From an uncultured Ruminococcus sp. (GTDB lineage Bacteria; Bacillota; Clostridia; Oscillospirales; CAG-272), in assembly GCA_902797125.1 (NCBI GenBank), contig CADBRS010000177.1:1-33880 (forward strand): 33,880 bases of DNA, in the 5' to 3' direction. Under the pieces are notes generated by a model that saw only the letters and a list, made by a program, of their open reading frames with translations, made no database searches and had not been told where the DNA came from. Position numbers and translations under genes: made by a program. Of this stretch, positions 14,185-22,011 are shown one piece after another. Numbering within the stretch: position 1 is the stretch's first letter; each line of letters opens with the position of its first letter.

Positions 14185-15015
14185 TTACTTAGCATTACGG
14201 CGCTTAATGATGAACTTGTTGGTTCTTGCCTTGGTGTTACGGGTCTTGTAACCAAGAGCAGGTTTGCCCCAAGGAGTAACCGGTCCGGGATGGCCGATCG
14301 GCGACTTGCCTTCACCACCACCGTGAGGGTGGTCGACCGCGTTCATGACAGAACCGCGGACTGTAGGACGAATGCCCATGTGTCTCTTCTTGCCGGCTTT
14401 GCCAAGTTTGACTGTGTCATGCTCAATGTTGCCGACCTGACCGATGGTAGCCTTGCAATCCAAACGGATGATGCGGACTTCACCGGAAGGCAGACGAACC
14501 TGTGCCTGACCATTCTCTTTGGCAATCAGCTGAGCAAAGACACCGGCTGAACGAACCAGCTGTGCGCCTTTACCGGGATACAGTTCGATGTTGTGGATCA
14601 TCGTACCGACGGGGATGTTGGAGATTGGAAGCGTGTTGCCGGGTTTGATGTCGGCATCCGGCGCGGAATAAACCACGTCGCCGTCTTTCAGACCAACAGG
14701 AGCTACGATGTAGGACCGTTTGCCCTCGCCGTTTTCCAGCAGAGCGATGTAAGCGGAGCGGTTCGGATCATACTCAATACCGAGAACGGTGTTGGCAGAA
14801 GCGTCCTGACGCTTGAAATCGATCAGTCTGTACTTGATCTTGTTTCCGCCGCCTCTGTGACGAACGGTGATTTTGCCGTAACTGTTACGACCGGAATTCT
14901 TCTTTTTGATTACAATCAGTTTCTTCTCAGGAGACTTACGCGTGACTTCCTCAAATGAAGGAGCCGTCATATTTCTTCTGGAAGGCGTGGTTGGTTTAAA
15001 CTTTACTGTAGGCAT
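14185..15015 (-). CDS. rplB: 50S ribosomal protein L2
   Basis: L2, a core protein of the peptidyl-transferase region. It has 276 residues, the usual length. The sequence contains TVKFKPTTPSRRNMT at the start, GRNSYGKITVRHRGGGNK, and the conserved C-terminal GSVMNAVDHPHGGGEGKSPIGHPGPVTPWGKPALGYKTR, which includes the key histidine in HPHGGGEG. It lies 18 bases after rplW, with AGGAGG upstream. Confidence 0.98.
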   Translation of the reverse strand: MPTVKFKPTTPSRRNMTAPSFEEVTRKSPEKKLIVIKKKNSGRNSYGKITVRHRGGGNKIKYRLIDFKRQDASANTVLGIEYDPNRSAYIALLENGEGKRSYIVAPVGLKDGDVVYSAPDADIKPGNTLPISNIPVGTMIHNIELYPGKGAQLVRSAGVFAQLIAKENGQAQVRLPSGEVRIIRLDCKATIGQVGNIEHDTVKLGKAGKKRHMGIRPTVRGSVMNAVDHPHGGGEGKSPIGHPGPVTPWGKPALGYKTRNTKARTNKFIIKRRNAK

Positions 15016-15033
15016 TATTGACTCCTCCTACTC

Positions 15034-15327
15034 TCAGTTCAGGCCTTCGAAGAACTCGATGGACTTCGAATCTTCTGTCAGCGTGACGTAAGCTTTCTTC
15101 CAGGCGGAGGTGTATCCCTGATGAACACCCATCCGTTTGGGCTTTCTCTTCATATTAATTGTATTAACGGATGCGACTTTGACCTTGAACATGACCTCGA
15201 CCGCATTTGCGATCTCAGGCTTTGTTGCTTTGGACTGAACTTTGAAAGCGTATTTCTTCTGTTCAACACCGCGCATCGAGCTCTCGGAAATGATCGGAGC
15301 AATGATAACATCTTGTACTGATTTCAT
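15034..15327 (-). CDS. rplW: 50S ribosomal protein L23
   Basis: L23 sits at the peptide tunnel exit and is the docking site for trigger factor and SRP. It has 97 residues from the ATG at 15327. A GTG directly upstream is also in frame, but the ATG fits the family. Motifs are VIIAPIISESSM, YAFKVQSKATKPEIANAVEVMFKVKVASVNTINMKRKPKRMG and the final KSIEFFEGLN. The start overlaps the rplD stop by one base (TGATG), suggesting reinitiation coupling. Confidence 0.97.
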   Translation of the reverse strand: MKSVQDVIIAPIISESSMRGVEQKKYAFKVQSKATKPEIANAVEVMFKVKVASVNTINMKRKPKRMGVHQGYTSAWKKAYVTLTEDSKSIEFFEGLN

Positions 15328-16049
15328 CACGCATAAACCTCCTCGAGTTTCTTAACGGCGTCGACCGTCATCACAAGTTTTTCGGCATTCAGAATGTCGT
15401 AAACATTCAGTGTGCTGTAAAGAGTCGTTTTGACTTCGGGAATGTTTGCACATCCTCTGACGACAACTGCATCAACTTCGGGAAGAACCAGCAGAGCGGT
15501 CTGAGCTTTTTTAGCCGTACGGGTTGCTTTCTTTCCTTTAATTAATTCACCCTTGTCGTCGAGTTCGTACAGTTTGTATTCCTTCTCGTACGTTTTTTCG
15601 CAACCGAGAGCTTTGAACATACCAGCCATTTTAGAGGTGGATTTTTCGTAACCTTCAAGTTGCACTGCATCCAGGAGGATCAGATCTCCGGAAGCGGCTC
15701 TGGCAGAAAGTGCGCTGAAGAGTGCCACTCTCTTTGCCTTCTTTGTCATGGCAATGCGATAATCTCTCGGCTTCGGGCCAAGGGCGATACCGCCGTGCGT
15801 CCATTGAGGAGAACGTGTGGAACCCTGACGGGCACGACCTGTTCCCTTCTGTCTCCAGGGCTTTTTGCCGCCGCCACTGACTTCAGAACGAGTCAATGTG
15901 GACTGTGTGCCCTGACGCTGATTTGCCAGATAAGTTTTGACAGCCTGATGAAGCACTGCGACGTTGACGCTTGCACCGAACAGTTTGTCGGACAATTCCA
16001 TCGTGCCTACTTCTGCGCCTGCCATGTTAAAAATCTTTGCGTTTGGCAT
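15327..16049 (-). CDS. rplD: 50S ribosomal protein L4, with an internal insert
   Basis: L4 of the large subunit; its extended loop reaches the peptide tunnel, and in E. coli L4 represses the S10 operon. The tunnel-loop region is normal (TLTRSEVSGGGKKPWRQKGTGRARQGSTRSPQW, residues 51-83). The protein has 240 residues against the usual 200-210. The additional 30 or so residues lie at about 150-182, between FKALGC and ALLVLPEVD, and are rich in Lys, Glu and Tyr. The end ANIPEVKTTLYSTLNVYDILNAEKLVMT is normal. It lies 19 bases after rplC. Confidence 0.97.
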   Translation of the reverse strand: MPNAKIFNMAGAEVGTMELSDKLFGASVNVAVLHQAVKTYLANQRQGTQSTLTRSEVSGGGKKPWRQKGTGRARQGSTRSPQWTHGGIALGPKPRDYRIAMTKKAKRVALFSALSARAASGDLILLDAVQLEGYEKSTSKMAGMFKALGCEKTYEKEYKLYELDDKGELIKGKKATRTAKKAQTALLVLPEVDAVVVRGCANIPEVKTTLYSTLNVYDILNAEKLVMTVDAVKKLEEVYA

Positions 16050-16068
16050 TTTACGTTACCTCCTTCAC

Positions 16069-16755
16069 TCAGGCCTTGATCGAGTCGCGAATGAAGACGA
16101 TTCCGTCCTTGGCACCGGGAACGGCACCTTTAACGGCGATCAGATTTCTTTCTGCATCGATCTTTACGACTTTGAGGTTGAGAATGGTGACCTGCTCATT
16201 ACCATACTGTCCGGCCATGTGTTTGTTCTTGTAAACACGGGACGGAGTGGAGTTCGGACCCATGGAACCGACTTCGCGGTGGATCGGGCCGACGCCGTGT
16301 GTGGAGCACAGTGTGTGCTGATTCCATCTCTTAACTGCACCGGTATATCCGTGACCTTTTGTCAAACCCGTTACATCGACCTTTTCGCCTGCGGCGAAGG
16401 TATCGGCGGTGACTTTAGCGCCACATTCATACGTTGAGCAATCTTCAAAACGGAATTCTTTCAGATGTTTGAGAATAGGCAGATCTTCGCTGGGAACCCA
16501 TTTTCTGAAGTGTCCCTTCTCAGCTGCGGAGAGATAATTGTGTCTCTTCTTGCCACCCTTGGTGGTTTTGTACAGATGCTGGCTCTTCACTTCTTCGAAG
16601 CCGAGCTGAACAGCATCGTAACCGTCGTTTTCAACGGTCTTCTTCTGCACGACTGTGCAGGGGCCGGCCTCGATGACTGTTACAGGGATTGCATTGCCCT
16701 TCTCATCGAAAACCTGAGTCATACCGATTTTCTTACCGATAATACCCTTTTTCAT
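16069..16755 (-). CDS. rplC: 50S ribosomal protein L3
   Basis: L3, an early large-subunit assembly protein that binds near the 3' end of 23S rRNA. It has 228 residues from the ATG at 16755, with GGAGG eight bases upstream; an ATG at 16770 would overlap that site. Blocks are KKGIIGKKIGMTQVFDEKGNAIPVTVIEAGPCTVVQ, the glutamine-methylation region GTVKRWNQH-like GAVKRWNQHTLCSTHGVGPIHREVGSMG, and KNKHMAGQYGNEQVT. A 123-base gap with hairpins separates it from rpsJ. Confidence 0.98.
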   Translation of the reverse strand: MKKGIIGKKIGMTQVFDEKGNAIPVTVIEAGPCTVVQKKTVENDGYDAVQLGFEEVKSQHLYKTTKGGKKRHNYLSAAEKGHFRKWVPSEDLPILKHLKEFRFEDCSTYECGAKVTADTFAAGEKVDVTGLTKGHGYTGAVKRWNQHTLCSTHGVGPIHREVGSMGPNSTPSRVYKNKHMAGQYGNEQVTILNLKVVKIDAERNLIAVKGAVPGAKDGIVFIRDSIKA

Positions 16756-16878
16756 TTTGCTTTCCTCCATAAATTATTGGTTGGACTCCCGAACGGGGCC
16801 AACATGACTTACAAAGTGCCGCCTCATGTCCTGTTGGGTCAGTACATGGAGCTGTTGTCTTTGTTTTTACAACTTCGA
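16756..16878 (-). promoter_or_regulatory. Hairpin-bearing 123-base spacer between rpsJ and rplC
   Basis: The gap is long compared with its neighbours. It contains CATGT/ACATG (16825-16829 with 16844-16848) and an outer TTGG/CCAA pair around a short CCC/GGG stem (16781-16802). No reading frame with a ribosome site is seen. A control or processing element is possible. Confidence 0.3.
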
Positions 16879-17187
16879 TCAGAGCTTGATCTGAATGTCA
16901 ACGCCTGCCGGAAGGTCGACTCTCATCAGATCGTCGATGCACTTCTTAGAGGGTTTGATCACGTCGATCAGTCTCTTGTGCGTACGTGTTTCGAACTGCT
17001 CACGGCTGTCCTTGTACTTGTGCACAGCACGAAGGATCGTGATGACTTCCTTTTCGGTGGGAAGCGGAATGGGGCCGGAAACTTCGGCGCCGTTTCTCTT
17101 CGCGATCTCAACGATCTTCTCTGCTGCGGTATCGACCAGCTTGTGATCATAGCTCTTAAGACGAACTCTCACTTTCTCTGTTGCCAT
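16879..17187 (-). CDS. rpsJ: 30S ribosomal protein S10
   Basis: S10 of the 30S head and partner of NusB in antitermination. It has 102 residues from the ATG at 17187, which has AAGGAGG upstream; the frame is open further upstream but runs into the leader. The sequence shows KVRVRLKSYDHKLVDTAAEKIVEIAKRNGAEVSGPIPLPTEKEVITILRAVHKYKDSREQFETRTHKRLIDVI, a near-consensus S10. It is the first gene of the supercluster and is preceded by a leader of about 280 nt. Confidence 0.98.
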   Translation of the reverse strand: MATEKVRVRLKSYDHKLVDTAAEKIVEIAKRNGAEVSGPIPLPTEKEVITILRAVHKYKDSREQFETRTHKRLIDVIKPSKKCIDDLMRVDLPAGVDIQIKL

Positions 17188-17466
17188 TGTGGTTTGCCTC
17201 CTTTGAAATAAGTCTTGCGCAGTATTGCGCATCGCTTGTCAAGTGGGGCTTCTACGCTGTACACGCCATCTCGCGTTTCATGCTGACCCGAAAAATGTGG
17301 ACTCCGCCCAGGCATCAGCATCTGCCTGAACGAACTCCGGTCGAAAGTCGCACAAAACCAAAATTGTGCCTTTGTAGAATTAGCTACACTCGCCCGATTA
17401 TCGGACATACTCCACGGAAATTCCCTGATAAAATCAGCAACCTCCCGCTTCTACGCACATCAAGCC
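17188..17466 (-). promoter_or_regulatory. Long structured 5' leader of the S10 operon
   Basis: About 280 bases separate the predicted start of transcription from rpsJ. No convincing gene is present. The leader holds several hairpins: CTGAT/ATCAG (17425-17437), CAGGCA/TGCCTG (near 17310-17330), GCACAA/TTGTGC (near 17350-17370) and TGCGCA/TGCGCA (17216-17231, just before the rpsJ ribosome site). A ten-base direct repeat (GCGTAGAAGC on the minus strand) occurs at 17447-17456 and 17248-17257. Leaders of ribosomal operons are often autoregulated; which protein acts here is unknown. Confidence 0.5.
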
Positions 17467-17471
17467 TTGCG

Positions 17472-17500
17472 ATTATACCACAAAGCCTTTTAAAAAGCAA
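17472..17500 (-). promoter_or_regulatory. Sigma-A-type promoter of the S10 operon
   Basis: On the minus strand TTGCTT (17495-17500) and TATAAT (17472-17477) are separated by exactly 17 bases. The -10 box is perfect and the surrounding DNA is A/T-rich upstream. It lies about 280 bases before rpsJ and just downstream of the terminator of the neighbouring gene. Confidence 0.85.
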
Positions 17501-17638
17501 CTTAAAAATAAATACGTGACCGAAAATTTTCACACGATTTTTTTAAAATTTTTGTGCATTTTTCACAAAGACAGACATAATCGGTATCAATTATGTCAGT
17601 TTGAGCCCTGTTTACGCATAATTCTGCGATCAGTCAAC

Positions 17639-17672
17639 AAAAAACCTCCGGTTTCACGCAAGAAACCGGAGG
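17639..17672 (-). terminator. Rho-independent terminator after the lipoprotein gene
   Basis: An 11-bp perfect stem (17645-17655 with 17662-17672) with a six-base loop is followed on the minus strand by six T (17639-17644). It lies 28 bases after the stop at 17700 and separates that gene from the S10 promoter. Confidence 0.9.
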
Positions 17673-17699
17673 CAATAAGCAAGGCTGTGATCCAAGTCC

Positions 17700-20207
17700 T
17701 TATTTCACTTCGAAACTGTAAGTTTCGCCGCGGATCTGAACATTGCTCACAGAGCCCTGGGCACCTTGCAGAGTAATAGACGATACGGTTGCATAGGAGA
17801 ACCCGTTCATCATCAGTACACTGTCGATCATCATGGCGCAGCCGAACATCGCCGGGCGTACACCTGTGCCGACAGGAATGTCCGCATTGGTATAGTTTTC
17901 CGCGAACATGCCGCAACGGACGACGTCGCGGGCGCAAACCTCGGCAAGGACGGCTGCCTTTTCCGTTTCTCCGACCTTTTGCAATCCGAGGATGGCCTGA
18001 CTGATTTCAGGATACTTAACGCCCGCAAGCCCCGCCAAAGTCTTCTTCGAGGAATACTCGGTGTTGAACCGTTTGATCAGGGCGGCGATATGCGCTTCGT
18101 CCAATCCGTCCACCATCAATCCTTTGGTGGTCCAGATCGTGCAGCCCGGCGTCCTGGCCAGCGTTATCTTGTTGCAGTACTGATACACGTTTCCGCCGTC
18201 AAAGTTCCATCTGTAGTAGTTGGAGAGCAGTGCGTCATGCTTCTCTTCCCATTCGGAAATTTTTTCCGTTTTTTCGAGAATCTCAGATATTTTGATCATA
18301 TATTCGATGTCTACCAATGCTGACGCAACGAAATCTGCATCCGCAGAATTCACATCGTTGTGATCCAAATATATCCATCGCGGATTTTCGATCCGCCAAT
18401 CCAGATAGTGGGCGATATTGTCATAAAGTCCGGCCAGCGCCTCTTTGTCTCCGGTCAGCTCGTACAGAAGCCATGCGGAATGCGCTTTTTCAGAAGGCAG
18501 ACTTTCACCGCCGAGCAATCCGTCTTCATCCACCAGGCTGATCAGTCCTTTCAGCGCGGCCCATGCCGTATCGGGTTGCACATATCCAAGCAGTTGGATC
18601 CCGAAGAAGCTTTCCCAGGATGCACTGTACGCGGCCTCAGGCGCACCGTATGCCCACATGGAGGGTTTGCCGCAGCAGACCTGAGGATACGGATAATTCA
18701 GTTCCGGATTTTCAGGAAGTATGTTTTGCGCCAGAAAGATCCACGCGGTGTAGTAGTATTTCTTCACGTCGTTTGCTTTCACATTCATGCTGCTGACGGT
18801 TTTGAAATCAAAACTTGAGGGACGAGGTACAAGCATCAGATAATCTTCCCACATCCTTTTCCGTTCGTTTCTGATCGTTGGGTAGTCTTTTGAAAGAACG
18901 TCAGAGGCATGATCTGCCAACTGTTGAGACGAAACTGCATCTGTCTCGATGCAGATCGCCACATTCAACTCAGTTCCTTCTTTGACGCCCTTCAATCTCC
19001 AAACCATGTACTGCGCAGTTGCTTCACAGTCCGGGCTTCCGTCAGCGTCAGCCAATGCATGATTGTAATCTGAATAAAAGCGTGGCGATGCGGTCAGATC
19101 CGTCCGGATCACATAACTGTAATTCCCATGCTCGACTCTCAAGGTATGAGAAGATGAATCATATGTCGGTGTTCCAGCAATCCTGGCCATCAAAACGAGA
19201 TTTCCGGTTTGGGCCACCGTGATGTGTCTCAACACGGTTCGCTCATCTGCAAACAGATCTGTTCCTTCAACTTTTAGCCCCTTCGGATAGACCGCATTGA
19301 ACTCCAGTTCGGAAGGCGTCCAGGCCGTGGAAGAGTACTGGGCCGTCTCGCATTCACTTTCCACGAAATCGATGCTTAGCCTGCTCATCGTGACTGTACA
19401 GTCATATCCGATCTCAAACAGTTTGATCTGTCCGACAAACCGATCTTTGCGGTTGAGTATTTCGGAAAGATTCAGGCTGAAAGTCCCCGTTTTAGTCGTA
19501 TCTTTAATGAGAACCTCGTCCACCTTGCCTTTTTCGCAAACTTTGAGCGCCCATCCATTCTCGCAGGAATCGACCGTCACCGTCAGGATCGGATCATCAG
19601 ACAGATCCACATCGATATCCGCTGCAGCATATTGCCACGGCACATTCGCGCCGGACTGCACGGTCAGTTTTAAAACGCCATCTTTGACGTCCAATTGAGT
19701 ATAGGATCCTCCGGATGTGGTCCATCCGCTTTTGCTTTCCAGATTGGCCTGAAAAATCGTTTCTACACCGCCAACCGTGGCCCCTTTTTCATACAAAGTG
19801 ATCAGATCTTCCAGCCACTCTCCCGAGCCCGATGTCGAATAGGGAGAAAGGAAACCCAGGTTCAGAGGCATCGAGGGCCGATCTGAGTAAGCGGCCTCAG
19901 TCGTGCCTTCCGCAACATTGAAATTGTGTGGATTGATGACGATTCTGGAAAACGGGAGACTCAGCCACCGCTGCTTGTTCTTTCCCGTTTGCTTCAAAGA
20001 CTCCCAACTGATCGGGAGATCGTATTCCCTGTCTTCATTTTTCATGGTTTCTGTTTCCTCTCCTCCGATTGCAGTTTGGCTTTCTAACTGTGATTCGGTC
20101 ATGCTCTGATCGACGTCTTCCTGCACTTCGGATCCGCAACCCGAAGCAAAAGGCAAAACCAGCATAATCAGGCATAAAACAATTACGATCAATCGCTTGA
20201 TTCTCAT
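17700..20207 (-). CDS. Large lipoprotein, putative six-hairpin (alpha/alpha) glycosidase
   Basis: An 835-residue secreted lipoprotein. The ATG at 20207 has AAAGGA upstream and gives a signal peptide: a basic start, a hydrophobic core (MRIKRLIVIVLCLIMLVLPF), then ASGC with the lipidated C24. A Ser/Glu/Asp-rich linker follows. The first half looks like beta-rich carbohydrate-binding material, with a GWTTSGGSY-type strand and many aromatic residues. The second half (about 490-790) is helical and resembles (alpha/alpha)6-barrel glycosidases such as GH63/GH37-type enzymes: SASWESFFG (E532), LLGGESLPSEKAHSAW (E568) and WIYLDHNDVNSADADFV. The catalytic acid and the substrate are not established. It is a single gene with its own terminator. 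Confidence 0.6.
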   Translation of the reverse strand: MRIKRLIVIVLCLIMLVLPFASGCGSEVQEDVDQSMTESQLESQTAIGGEETETMKNEDREYDLPISWESLKQTGKNKQRWLSLPFSRIVINPHNFNVAEGTTEAAYSDRPSMPLNLGFLSPYSTSGSGEWLEDLITLYEKGATVGGVETIFQANLESKSGWTTSGGSYTQLDVKDGVLKLTVQSGANVPWQYAAADIDVDLSDDPILTVTVDSCENGWALKVCEKGKVDEVLIKDTTKTGTFSLNLSEILNRKDRFVGQIKLFEIGYDCTVTMSRLSIDFVESECETAQYSSTAWTPSELEFNAVYPKGLKVEGTDLFADERTVLRHITVAQTGNLVLMARIAGTPTYDSSSHTLRVEHGNYSYVIRTDLTASPRFYSDYNHALADADGSPDCEATAQYMVWRLKGVKEGTELNVAICIETDAVSSQQLADHASDVLSKDYPTIRNERKRMWEDYLMLVPRPSSFDFKTVSSMNVKANDVKKYYYTAWIFLAQNILPENPELNYPYPQVCCGKPSMWAYGAPEAAYSASWESFFGIQLLGYVQPDTAWAALKGLISLVDEDGLLGGESLPSEKAHSAWLLYELTGDKEALAGLYDNIAHYLDWRIENPRWIYLDHNDVNSADADFVASALVDIEYMIKISEILEKTEKISEWEEKHDALLSNYYRWNFDGGNVYQYCNKITLARTPGCTIWTTKGLMVDGLDEAHIAALIKRFNTEYSSKKTLAGLAGVKYPEISQAILGLQKVGETEKAAVLAEVCARDVVRCGMFAENYTNADIPVGTGVRPAMFGCAMMIDSVLMMNGFSYATVSSITLQGAQGSVSNVQIRGETYSFEVK

Positions 20208-20373
20208 ATCAATCCTTTCATCTGGACTAGTGTTGAAACGGTTCGGCAAAAGCACGACCATGCATAGTTTAACACGTCAGGTTCAAAAAGTGAATACGCA
20301 CTGGGCATTATCCGTATCGCAACTCATCATTTTGTGTTTTTTTCACCCGGAATCACACAAATCTATTGAAATA

Positions 20374-20382
20374 TGGTAAAAT
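20374..20382 (+). promoter_or_regulatory. Possible extended -10 promoter of the membrane-protein operon
   Basis: TGGTAAAAT matches an extended -10 element (TG-n-TAAAAT) about 70 bases before the ATG at 20451. No good -35 box is seen at the normal distance. The 243-base gap between the divergent genes 20207 and 20451 holds nothing else I can support. Confidence 0.35.
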
Positions 20383-20450
20383 ATGCTTAATATTTGAGGA
20401 AGGGAGTCAAACCGAATCATTTTTCAGTCTTCGGGCAGAGTTAATTTCAC

Positions 20451-21338
20451 ATGAACAAAAGCAAATTCTATTTGTACAAAATGATCGCTCCGGCATCCAT
20501 GGTTTTGGTTACATCCGGGTATATTCTGTCCGCTCTGACCTCATTCGACTCGGAGTTGATGTATTTCAATAATTCCTTCTTCCTGTGGTTCGCACGAACC
20601 TGTCTGGCTCTCTCGCTGATCGCTCTTACAGCATGGCCAATCCTGTTCAGAGAAATGGAGTTGAACATCTCCGACGTCAACGAAAAAGTCCCTTCGCCTT
20701 TTCATGCTTTTTCGCTACTTCTCCCGGCATTGGGTTTTCTGTTCTGTGCGGTTCAGCCCCTTAATACTTCCACTCCCTCATGGGCTCTGTTCATGCTGAA
20801 AGCCGCTGCGGTCATCTCTGCCCTCTTCGCAGTGACACAATTCATCTTTTGTGTCTACAGCCGCTTTAACCGGAAATTGGCTCTGGCTCTTCGGTTCATA
20901 TCGGGAATCTGCGCATTTATCTGGTGTCTTGTCATGATCTATTTGACATACATCGATGTCACTGTCACTCTCAATTCTCCTGCCAAGCTCCTGCCCCAGT
21001 TTGCTCTGTTCAGTATCATGATGGTCGTCGTTTCCGAATTGCGGGTCGCCATCGGCGCAAATAAAGGGCGGTTCTGGTTTTTTTCTCTCAGTTTGGCAAC
21101 GGTTATGTGCAGTGCGGCGGGCTTCCCCTTTTTCGCATACTACATTACGAGGAAAGACTATCACAGCATATACTTTGCAATGTCCGTGCTATGCATGACT
21201 TTTGCATTGTACAGTCTGCTTAGGCTATATACCGGTATCCGTTCACCTGAGGAATCAAAGCCTGAGGAGCAAGATAACTTGCCAGAGGCGGTTTCTTCTG
21301 AAGACACAGCAGGTGCAGATGAAGGAGGCAATGCATGA
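20451..21338 (+). CDS. Eight-helix integral membrane protein of unknown function
   Basis: I do not recognise the family. The 295-residue product has about eight hydrophobic segments: near 11-31, 42-66, 84-102, 110-136, 142-167, 178-200, 208-231 and 240-260. There is no signal peptide, and the C-terminal tail (262-295) is acidic (PEESKPEEQDNLPEAVSSED...). Loops are short and there are no obvious catalytic motifs. The ribosome site is weak; the frame has a stop just upstream, so the ATG at 20451 is the earliest start. It overlaps the next gene by ATGA, so the two are translated together. Sensing or transport together with the downstream regulator is inference. Confidence 0.8.
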   Translation: MNKSKFYLYKMIAPASMVLVTSGYILSALTSFDSELMYFNNSFFLWFARTCLALSLIALTAWPILFREMELNISDVNEKVPSPFHAFSLLLPALGFLFCAVQPLNTSTPSWALFMLKAAAVISALFAVTQFIFCVYSRFNRKLALALRFISGICAFIWCLVMIYLTYIDVTVTLNSPAKLLPQFALFSIMMVVVSELRVAIGANKGRFWFFSLSLATVMCSAAGFPFFAYYITRKDYHSIYFAMSVLCMTFALYSLLRLYTGIRSPEESKPEEQDNLPEAVSSEDTAGADEGGNA

Positions 21339-21895
21339 GCTCAGCATCTCCAATTCGGATCCAGTGGCTGCATAAAAAAATCGCTGCTCAACTATACCCG
21401 AATGTCAAATCGCTATCCGACCGCTATCACATCAGTCTCAGGCAAGCTCAGCGGGATATCAGTTACCTGAAAGACGAGTTGAACGCTCCTGTCCGTTACG
21501 AGCCTTCCAAAAAGGGGTATGTTTACACACAGCCGTACACTCTGCCATCTTTCATCACAAACGAAAATGACGAGGCCTTCATGGATATTGACTCGGACGA
21601 GTTGTCCATAACGGATACAGCGAGTCTATCCGAGTTGTCCGGTTTCCAAATGCAGCTTCCCAGTTTTTGCACAGTGGCCATCAAAGATAAGCTGGCAGTG
21701 ATGGAGCTCAACAAATATATTTCCGCTACGAAAGCACCCGGCGTTTATGAATGCACCTATCGGAACGTGGATCATTTTTTGGGAGTCCTCATGTCGCTTC
21801 CGGCGCATTTCAGAATTATTGAACCCGAATGGCTGCGTGAAAAAATGATCAAAAACGCCAAGCGCATTCTTGAAAACAACGAGGATGCCAATTGA
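21335..21895 (+). CDS. HTH transcriptional regulator with a WYL-regulator-like C-terminus
   Basis: A 186-residue DNA-binding protein. Residues 8-50 form a DeoR/HTH_11-type winged helix: WLHKKIAAQLYPNVKSLSDRYHISLRQAQRDISYLKDEL; residues 50-66 form the wing (PVRYEPSKKGYVYT). The acidic middle (70-120) is not recognised. The end (137-182), with NVDHFLGVLMSLPAHFRIIEPEWLREKM, resembles the last part of WYL-family regulators, but the WYL ligand domain proper is not seen. ATG at 21335 has AAGGAGG upstream and overlaps the membrane-protein stop (ATGA). It probably controls its own operon, or responds to a signal from the membrane partner. A terminator follows. Confidence 0.7.
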   Translation: MSSASPIRIQWLHKKIAAQLYPNVKSLSDRYHISLRQAQRDISYLKDELNAPVRYEPSKKGYVYTQPYTLPSFITNENDEAFMDIDSDELSITDTASLSELSGFQMQLPSFCTVAIKDKLAVMELNKYISATKAPGVYECTYRNVDHFLGVLMSLPAHFRIIEPEWLREKMIKNAKRILENNEDAN

Positions 21896-21914
21896 AGATC
21901 AAACAGGACTGTTT

Positions 21915-21950
21915 CGGGGTCTCCCGCTTGTCGGGGAGATCCCGTTTTTT
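21915..21950 (+). terminator. Rho-independent terminator after the regulator gene
   Basis: An 11-bp stem with one G-U pair (21915-21925 with 21934-21944) is followed by six T (21945-21950). It lies about 20 bases after the regulator stop. Confidence 0.85.
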
Positions 21951-21957
21951 ATGACAA

Positions 21958-22000
21958 ACGGGAGTATCAAGAATCGTTACCGACTGCTTGGTACTCCCGT
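21958..22000 (-). terminator. Hairpin after hisS, probably a terminator working in both directions
   Basis: A 14-bp stem with one G-U pair (21958-21971 with 21987-22000) and a 15-base loop lies 11 bases after the hisS stop. A short T-rich stretch follows on both strands (GTTTTC on plus; TTTGTC on minus), so it may end hisS transcription and back up the plus-strand terminator. Confidence 0.65.
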
Positions 22001-22011
22001 GTTTTCTCTTA

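Noticed and set aside
17169..17408. A 79-codon open frame inside the S10 leader
   Set aside because: Its ATG has no room for a ribosome site (GGAG one base away), it overlaps rpsJ in another frame, and the product looks like no known protein.
20366..20572. A short plus-strand frame upstream of and overlapping the membrane-protein gene
   Set aside because: It is in another frame, lies over the possible promoter region, and has no recognisable product.
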